From Bacteroidia bacterium (GTDB lineage: Bacteria > Bacteroidota > Bacteroidia > Bacteroidales > Rikenellaceae): a stretch of DNA of 10,083 bases. The position numbers were made by a program, and so were the translations under genes. The first letter of the stretch is position 1. Each line of letters starts with the position of its first letter. Below, in pieces: positions 5,311-10,083 of the stretch. The stretch spans positions 1 through 10,083 of the forward strand of contig BNXD01000056.1 of the NCBI GenBank assembly GCA_025999315.1. Reading direction: 5' to 3'. Below the pieces are notes generated by a model. That model did not search any database. It saw nothing but the letters and a program-made list of their open reading frames with translations, and was not told where the DNA came from.

Positions 5311-5608
5311 CATAAACCTTAAGTTTGTTTTTCGTCGATGGGTCTATTGAGACCGCTGCGCGCGGGGCGGTCTTTTTTTATAAAAAATACTAAGCGACGC
5401 CAAGTCGAGAGCCATCCGGGCCAAACTCGGCAGAGTTTCAAACAAAACTTGACTCTGCGCCCGGCTTGTCGCCGGTTGACTTTTAGTCCCCATGAGGGGC
5501 CTGACGTCGTCGAACAGGCGGCGTCGCCGGGCGCTCACCCCTGCGGCAATTTCTTGACGCCCTCCACTCAATGCCGGGAAAGAAGCGGAACAGTTGCGAT
5601 CGCGGGGG
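5311..5608 (+). repeat. Composite intergenic repeat R4, copy B
   Basis: This fills most of the 529-base gap between the regulator and the hydrolase-trmD operon. Module 1 (5311-5373) matches copy A at 3584-3650. Module 2 (5515-5608) matches 3661-3750. Between them lies an insert of about 140 bases. It holds a block matching 3384-3429 partly inverted, a CCGGC/GCCGG hairpin (5461-5475) and a CCCC/GGGG hairpin (5488-5499). The same modules therefore occur on both sides of the trmD operon in a different arrangement. No credible gene is present in this gap on either strand. Confidence 0.65.
5350..5380 (+). terminator. Intrinsic-terminator-like hairpin on the plus strand
   Basis: AGACCGC (5350-5356) and GCGGTCT (5367-5373) form a 7-bp stem, followed directly by an uninterrupted run of T to 5379. 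This is the form of a plus-strand intrinsic terminator, yet no gene runs on the plus strand here. It lies about 140 bases upstream of the minus-strand -7 box. On the minus strand no T-run follows (the bases run CAATAGACCC), though A-rich sequence precedes it. Copy A of this repeat keeps GACCG/CGGTC arms but lacks the T-run. Confidence 0.4.
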
Positions 5609-5681
5609 CGCAGCAATGCATATTCAAGTATATGAAAGCCCAATCTTTATATGCCCGACGAACAACATTTAACGTATCGGG

Positions 5682-8600
5682 TTATGTTAATGCGCCCTGT
5701 CTGATGCTCTTGAGGAACTCCGTGGGGGTTTGGCCAAATTGCTTTTTGAAGCACTTGGTGAAGTAGTTGGGGTCGGAGATGCCGACGGCGAACGACGCTT
5801 CGGAGACGTTCATGCCCTGCACGAGGTGCTCGCGGGCCTTTTTCATCTTGATGGTGCGGATGAATTCGCTGGCCGACATGTCGGCCAGTTTCTTGAGTTT
5901 CATGTGCAGCAGGCTGCGGCTGACGCCAAGGCCGACGGTGAGCTCCGCCACCGAAAAGTTGTCGTTGTCGATGTTGGCCTCGATCAGGCCGACCAGATCG
6001 CGCAGCAGTTTCTCGTCGCGCGGGTTGCGCGCCAGCCGTTGTACGTCGCTCTGCTCGTTGTGCCTGAAATGGAGGATGTTGCTGCGACGGGTGGCCAGCA
6101 GATTGCGCACCTGCAGCTCGAGACGCTGGTTGTTGAACGGTTTGGAGATGTAGGCGTCGGCCCCCACGCCGAAGCCCTCGATCTTGTCCTGCTCGTGAGT
6201 TTTGGCCGTCAGCAGCACTATGGGTATATGGCTGGTGGTCAGGTCGCTCTTCAGGCGGCGGGTCATCTCGAAACCATCCATGCCGGGCATCATCACGTCG
6301 CTGACGATGATGTCGGGCATCGCGCCGGCGGCCGCCTCGAGGCCCGCCTCGCCGTCCGGGGCGGTAACAACGTGGTAGTCGGCCTCGAAAATCTGCCGGA
6401 CAAAGTCGCACAACTCGCTGTTGTCCTCGACGACAAGCAGCGTCTGGCGACTGTTCTCGCCCGCCTGCGTCTCGACGCGCGCCTCTCGCAGATATTCGTT
6501 GTTCTCGAGGATAAACCGCTCGTTGACCGCTTCGGCGCTCTCGACCTTGATCTCTGTCGTCTGCTCGGGGGTGTAGGAGCGGCGGTCGACATCGATCTTG
6601 ACGGTGAAGATGCTGCCTTCGCCGACCGTGCTGTGGACCGAGATGGCGCCGTGGTGCAGCTGGACCAGGCTGCGCGTGAGGGCCAGACCGATGCCCGTGC
6701 CGGTGGGTATGCCGCTGTGCTCGAAGCTGTAGTAGTTGTCGAAGATCTTTTTCTGCTGCTGTTGGGGTATCCCCGCGCCGTTGTCCTTGACCGACAGCGA
6801 GAGGATGTCGCGGCCCTCGTCGTCGCGCGTCAGGTAGGCCTTGACGCGGATCGACCCCCCGGAGGAGGTATATTTGAAGGCATTGGAGACCAGGTTGTAG
6901 ACGATCCTCTCGAGATTGACCGTCGAGAACCATACCTCGCGGTGGCGCGTGTCGATGTTGACTATCAGGTTGATGTCGTTGTCGGCGGCGAAGATGCGGA
7001 AAATGTCGCAGATGCGGTCTATGAAGGCCAGTACGTCGCCCTGCTGCACCGTTACCTTCATATAGCCCATCTCGATCTTGCCCAGCATCACCATCTCTTC
7101 CAGAAGGTTGCGCATGCGCTGGGCGTTGCGCAGCACCACGCCGACCTTGCTGCGCAGCCCCGCGTCGTTCTGTCGTTCGGCGACGATCTTCTGCAACGGC
7201 CCGACGATCAGCGTGAGCGGGGTCTTCAGGTCGTGCGAGATGTTGGTGAACAGAGTCATTTTATGATGATTGAGCTGCTCGGCGTTCTCCTTGGCGGCGC
7301 TCTCGACGTCGATGCGTCGCTGGAGGATGATCCTCGCGCGGATTATCAGAAAGACCAGATAGCCCATTGCCGCCGCCAGTGCGACATAGATCGTCCAGGC
7401 CCACCACTGCAGCCACAGCGGCGGACGTATGTCGACCGTAAGATAGCGCGCTCCAGCCTGGTCCCAGTGCAGGCCGTCGTACGAAGCCCTGATACCCAGA
7501 CGATAGCGTCCGTGCGGCAGGTTGGAGTAGATCACCTGGTGCTGGTTGCCCACATCGTGCCAGTCGTTGTCGGCGTTCTCCATCTTGATGGCGTAGCGGA
7601 TGTCGCCCGCCTGACCAAAGTTGAGAGTGGTGAAGGCGAATCGGAGCACCTGGGCCTGTCTGTGGCTGAGGGTGATATGGTTGCTCTCGGCGATCGACCG
7701 GCGCAGGGGCGAACCTTTGGTTCCGATGGAGGGCGTCTGCTGGCCGTTGATGCGAAAATCGATCAGCTCGACCCTCAGCGGTTCGACGTCGGCGGTGTGG
7801 ATGGCAGGGCGCATGGAGATCATACCCTGCGTGGTGCCGAAGAACAGCTCGCCGTCCGAGGCGCGGAAGGCCGAGGTGTAGTTGAACTGACAGTCGGGTA
7901 CCCCGTCGCTCGAGGAGAGGTCCTGAAAACGTCCCGAGGCAGGATCGAAGCGGCTCAGACCGCGGCTGGTGGTGATCCACATTGCTCCGTCGGCATCCTC
8001 GACCATCGCCTTGATCGAGTTGGAGGGCAGTCCGTCGCGTGTGGTATAGCTGCGCTCTGGGCCACCGTCCGGGGGCAGAAAGCGTATGCCGCCCTCGTTG
8101 GTGCCGGCCCAGAGGTTGCCGTGGCTGTCGACGAGCAGGGAGGTAACGAAATTCTGGTAGATGTTCTCACCCGCAATCTCGCTCTGATGTCCGGTGCGAG
8201 GGTCGTAACGGACTATGCCGTTGCGGCGCGTGCCGATGTAGAGCGCTTGCCGGGCCGTGTCGTAGGCCATGCAGTAGGCGAAACGGCCGTTGACAAACTG
8301 TATCCTGCCGACATCGCCTTCAGGAGCCACGAACAGCCCGCGGATGGTCCCGATCCAGACGTTGCCCTCGGGATCCTCCAGCAGCGAGAAGATGCCCGAG
8401 GCCTCCGTGTTGCCGTTGACGCATTTGGGGTAGGTGGTGCGCCCCGTGCGCAGGTCGTGCAGAGTTATGCCGCCCGAGAAGGTACCGATCCACAGGCGGC
8501 GTTTGCGGTCGATCAGCAGCGAATGTACGTTGTGATAACTCAGAGGGATGCGACTGTCGGGGCGGGTGGTGTAGCGGGTGAATTGGCCCGTGCGTCGGTC

Positions 8601-9755
8601 GAGCAGGTCGAGCCCGCCGTCTTCGGTGGCGATCCACAGCGAGTGGGGCGCCTGTTCGATGATCTGGCGCACGGCGTTGCCGCTCAGGTGGCGCTGCGAG
8701 TAGCCGTGCGGATAGATGGTGAAGGCGGTGGTGCGATGGTACATCACGTTCACCCCGCCGAAGTAGGTCCCCACCCACATGTTGTCCGAACGGTCGCGGC
8801 AGACGCTGTAGACGGCGTTGTCGTTGATGTTGGTTATGTCGTTGATGTCGCAGGTGATATGACGTTGCACCTGTAGCTGTCCATCGATGATATAGATGCC
8901 GTTCTCGCCGCCCGCCCAGGTGTTGCCGAAGCTGTCGAAGCCGATGGTCCTGAACAGGTTGGCCCGCAAGCCGGGCGAGGCGACCACGGTCGTTATGGCG
9001 CCGCGCCCCGGATCGTAGACGAAGAGCCCCGGCCAGCCCGCCATCCATATGCGTCGGGCGCTGTCGAGCCCCAGAGCTACCATGCCCGTCGAACAGACCA
9101 GGTCGCTGCCCGGCCCCGACATGGCCGGGATGATGATCCGGCGTTTCTGCAGGTCGAGACACCGTATGCCCATGTCGGTGGCCATCCACAGCGTTCCGTG
9201 GCCGTCGTCGCAGAAGGCGTTGATGCGTCCCGGGGGCATAGATGGCCACGAGAACTCCTCCATCGGGACGAAACTCTCGCTCGGCCGGTCATAGCGGTGA
9301 AGCCGACCGCCGAGGGCGATGGTGATGGTTCCGTCGGCAAGCTCCACCACCGCGTGGCAGCCGGTCGAAGAACGGCTGCCGCTGTCGATGTGGTATCGGA
9401 CAAAACATTCCCGCTCGCGGTCGTAGCGGCAGATGCCGATCTCGGTGCAGACCCACAGCCGACCGGCAGAATCCTCGAATGTCGAGCGTACATAGTTGTG
9501 GGTCAGTGAGGTGCTGTCGTCGAAATTGTTCAGAAACTGCCGGACCGTGTAGCTGTTGTAGCAGTTGAGCCCCTCCTGGGTCGAAATCCAGATATAACCC
9601 CTGCTGTCCTGCATGATGTGGTTGACACCCTTGTTGGAGAGCGACCGGGTGGGTTCGAGGTTCTCGAAACGGATGTTGTCGGTGCCTCGGCCGCGACTGC
9701 TGCCGGCAGCGAGCGATGCAAACAAAGCGAGGCTAAAGAGTAGTTTTCTGGACAT
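5682..9755 (-). CDS. Hybrid two-component system sensor/regulator (HTCS)
   Basis: The product is a 1357-residue one-protein signalling system of the kind that controls polysaccharide-use loci in gut Bacteroidota. Order: an N-terminal signal or anchor (about 1-20, MSRKLLFSLALFASLAAG), then about 13-14 propeller strands repeating D..G..W(I/V)GT...GL (residues about 45-650). A Y_Y_Y domain follows (about 715-775), then a membrane helix (about 783-807). The cytoplasmic part has HisKA with SHDLKTPLT and phospho-acceptor His841, and HATPase with the N box (Asn958 in LVSNAFKYT), DNGAG (991-995) and GTGIGLAL (1019-1026). The receiver domain has Glu1110-Asp1111, phospho-acceptor Asp1153 in SDVMMPGMDG, Thr1183 and Lys1205. 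A C-terminal AraC-type HTH_18 domain (about 1260-1357) ends it. All catalytic residues are intact. I chose 9755 because it places the signal sequence first; a Met at 9842 lies inside an inverted-repeat element. The ligand is unknown and no target locus is in view. Confidence 0.96.
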   Translation of the reverse strand: MSRKLLFSLALFASLAAGSSRGRGTDNIRFENLEPTRSLSNKGVNHIMQDSRGYIWISTQEGLNCYNSYTVRQFLNNFDDSTSLTHNYVRSTFEDSAGRLWVCTEIGICRYDRERECFVRYHIDSGSRSSTGCHAVVELADGTITIALGGRLHRYDRPSESFVPMEEFSWPSMPPGRINAFCDDGHGTLWMATDMGIRCLDLQKRRIIIPAMSGPGSDLVCSTGMVALGLDSARRIWMAGWPGLFVYDPGRGAITTVVASPGLRANLFRTIGFDSFGNTWAGGENGIYIIDGQLQVQRHITCDINDITNINDNAVYSVCRDRSDNMWVGTYFGGVNVMYHRTTAFTIYPHGYSQRHLSGNAVRQIIEQAPHSLWIATEDGGLDLLDRRTGQFTRYTTRPDSRIPLSYHNVHSLLIDRKRRLWIGTFSGGITLHDLRTGRTTYPKCVNGNTEASGIFSLLEDPEGNVWIGTIRGLFVAPEGDVGRIQFVNGRFAYCMAYDTARQALYIGTRRNGIVRYDPRTGHQSEIAGENIYQNFVTSLLVDSHGNLWAGTNEGGIRFLPPDGGPERSYTTRDGLPSNSIKAMVEDADGAMWITTSRGLSRFDPASGRFQDLSSSDGVPDCQFNYTSAFRASDGELFFGTTQGMISMRPAIHTADVEPLRVELIDFRINGQQTPSIGTKGSPLRRSIAESNHITLSHRQAQVLRFAFTTLNFGQAGDIRYAIKMENADNDWHDVGNQHQVIYSNLPHGRYRLGIRASYDGLHWDQAGARYLTVDIRPPLWLQWWAWTIYVALAAAMGYLVFLIIRARIILQRRIDVESAAKENAEQLNHHKMTLFTNISHDLKTPLTLIVGPLQKIVAERQNDAGLRSKVGVVLRNAQRMRNLLEEMVMLGKIEMGYMKVTVQQGDVLAFIDRICDIFRIFAADNDINLIVNIDTRHREVWFSTVNLERIVYNLVSNAFKYTSSGGSIRVKAYLTRDDEGRDILSLSVKDNGAGIPQQQQKKIFDNYYSFEHSGIPTGTGIGLALTRSLVQLHHGAISVHSTVGEGSIFTVKIDVDRRSYTPEQTTEIKVESAEAVNERFILENNEYLREARVETQAGENSRQTLLVVEDNSELCDFVRQIFEADYHVVTAPDGEAGLEAAAGAMPDIIVSDVMMPGMDGFEMTRRLKSDLTTSHIPIVLLTAKTHEQDKIEGFGVGADAYISKPFNNQRLELQVRNLLATRRSNILHFRHNEQSDVQRLARNPRDEKLLRDLVGLIEANIDNDNFSVAELTVGLGVSRSLLHMKLKKLADMSASEFIRTIKMKKAREHLVQGMNVSEASFAVGISDPNYFTKCFKKQFGQTPTEFLKSIRQGALT

Positions 9756-9781
9756 CGCGGGTGCGGATAGGTTGGGTCGTG

Positions 9782-9789
9782 TAAAGTTA
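9782..9789 (-). promoter_or_regulatory. Candidate -7 box for the HTCS gene
   Basis: On the minus strand the bases read TAACTTTA, one mismatch from TAnnTTTG. A start near 9775 would leave a leader of about 20 bases to the chosen ATG at 9755, supporting that start over the Met at 9842. I see no convincing -33 TTTG, so this is weak. Confidence 0.28.
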
Positions 9790-9809
9790 AGTAATCTGAA
9801 ATTATAAAT

Positions 9810-10039
9810 GCGAATTGGCAGTCGAAATTTACCATGTGTCATGCTGAGCGCAGTCGAAGCATCTCAAAATGACAGGTTTGACAGTATCGCTGAGGCCCAA
9901 AGTTGCCCTTCGGGCTTCCTCCTTGTCGATCGGCATAGCTCGAATAAATTCGGCTCTGCCTCGCCTCTGCGTCGGTTCGACTTCGCTCGCTCCGCTCAGG
10001 GTAACATAATACTTTGATAAATTTCGACTGCTAATTCGC
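9810..10039. mobile_element. MITE-like element R3, copy 2, with 22-bp terminal inverted repeats
   Basis: The ends 9810-9831 and 10018-10039 are inverse copies with a single mismatch over 22 bases, enclosing about 186 bases. Inside are TGTCATGCTGAGCG (9836-9849) and an ATGACA (9872-9877), then a core (9902-9973) that is the reverse complement of 210-281. A right flank CGCTCAGGGTAACA (about 10003-10016) is roughly the inverse of the left one. There is no transposase or long reading frame. I did not find a clear target-site duplication. It lies upstream of the HTCS gene and could influence its transcription. Confidence 0.5.
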
Positions 10040-10058
10040 GTTAATAGTCATATATGAA

Positions 10059-10077
10059 TGGCGATTTTCTGTCGCCA
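10059..10077. repeat. Small hairpin at the window end
   Basis: TGGCGA (10059-10064) and TCGCCA (10072-10077) form a 6-bp stem with a 7-base loop. It is the only structure seen in the last 44 bases, and no gene is identifiable there. It may be chance or part of a feature beyond the window. Confidence 0.25.
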
Positions 10078-10083
10078 GTCTGT

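Noticed and set aside
5338..5766. Plus-strand frame running from repeat R4 copy B into the end of the HTCS gene
   Set aside because: It crosses hairpins and repeat blocks and ends antisense to the DNA-binding domain. It has no recognisable motif or start signal.
5730..8876. Open frame of over 1000 codons on the plus strand inside the HTCS gene
   Set aside because: It is antisense to an unbroken, fully recognisable protein. Its residue composition (Val, Asp, Ala and His rich, no motifs) is what GC-rich antisense frames give.
9756..9842. Longer HTCS start at 9842, adding 29 residues
   Set aside because: It would bury the signal sequence and put the start codon inside the inverted-repeat element. 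The candidate -7 box at 9782-9789 also fits the shorter form.

Overview
The window looks like a piece of a fairly GC-rich Bacteroidota chromosome, most likely Bacteroidales. An Alistipes-type relative is my guess, not something the sequence proves. Three things point there. There is a complete hybrid two-component system (periplasmic propellers, kinase, receiver and AraC domain in one chain), an architecture nearly confined to Bacteroidota. The lpxB, trmD and Maf proteins read like Bacteroidales versions. A perfect Bacteroidota-type -7 box (TATCTTTG) lies upstream of one operon. All six recognisable genes are on the minus strand.

Layout from high to low coordinate, which is the direction of transcription. 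The hybrid two-component regulator (9755-5682) stands alone. After a gap of about 530 bases comes a two-gene operon: a metallo-beta-lactamase-fold hydrolase (5152-4487) and, 5 bases later, trmD (4481-3804). After a gap of about 690 bases comes lpxB (3110-1983). After a gap of about 290 bases comes a second two-gene operon: a fumarylacetoacetate-hydrolase-family enzyme (1689-1066) and maf (1069-491), joined by an ATGA overlap. The last 490 bases hold no gene.

The genes are mostly housekeeping: lipid A disaccharide synthesis, tRNA m1G37 methylation, a Maf nucleotide pyrophosphatase and two small hydrolases. The regulator resembles those that control polysaccharide-use loci, but no SusC, SusD or glycoside hydrolase gene is in view. 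The neighbours do not form one pathway.

The unusual content is between the genes. Nearly every gap is filled with dispersed, hairpin-rich repeats of several families. One family of at least three copies ends in a hairpin whose arms differ between copies by compensating changes. A second, composite family occurs once on each side of the trmD operon. A third is an element bounded by a 22-bp inverted repeat, whose core is present in opposite orientation near the two ends of the window. I see no RNA gene, CRISPR array, transposase, toxin-antitoxin pair or defence system. The repeats are the best candidates for something not well described.
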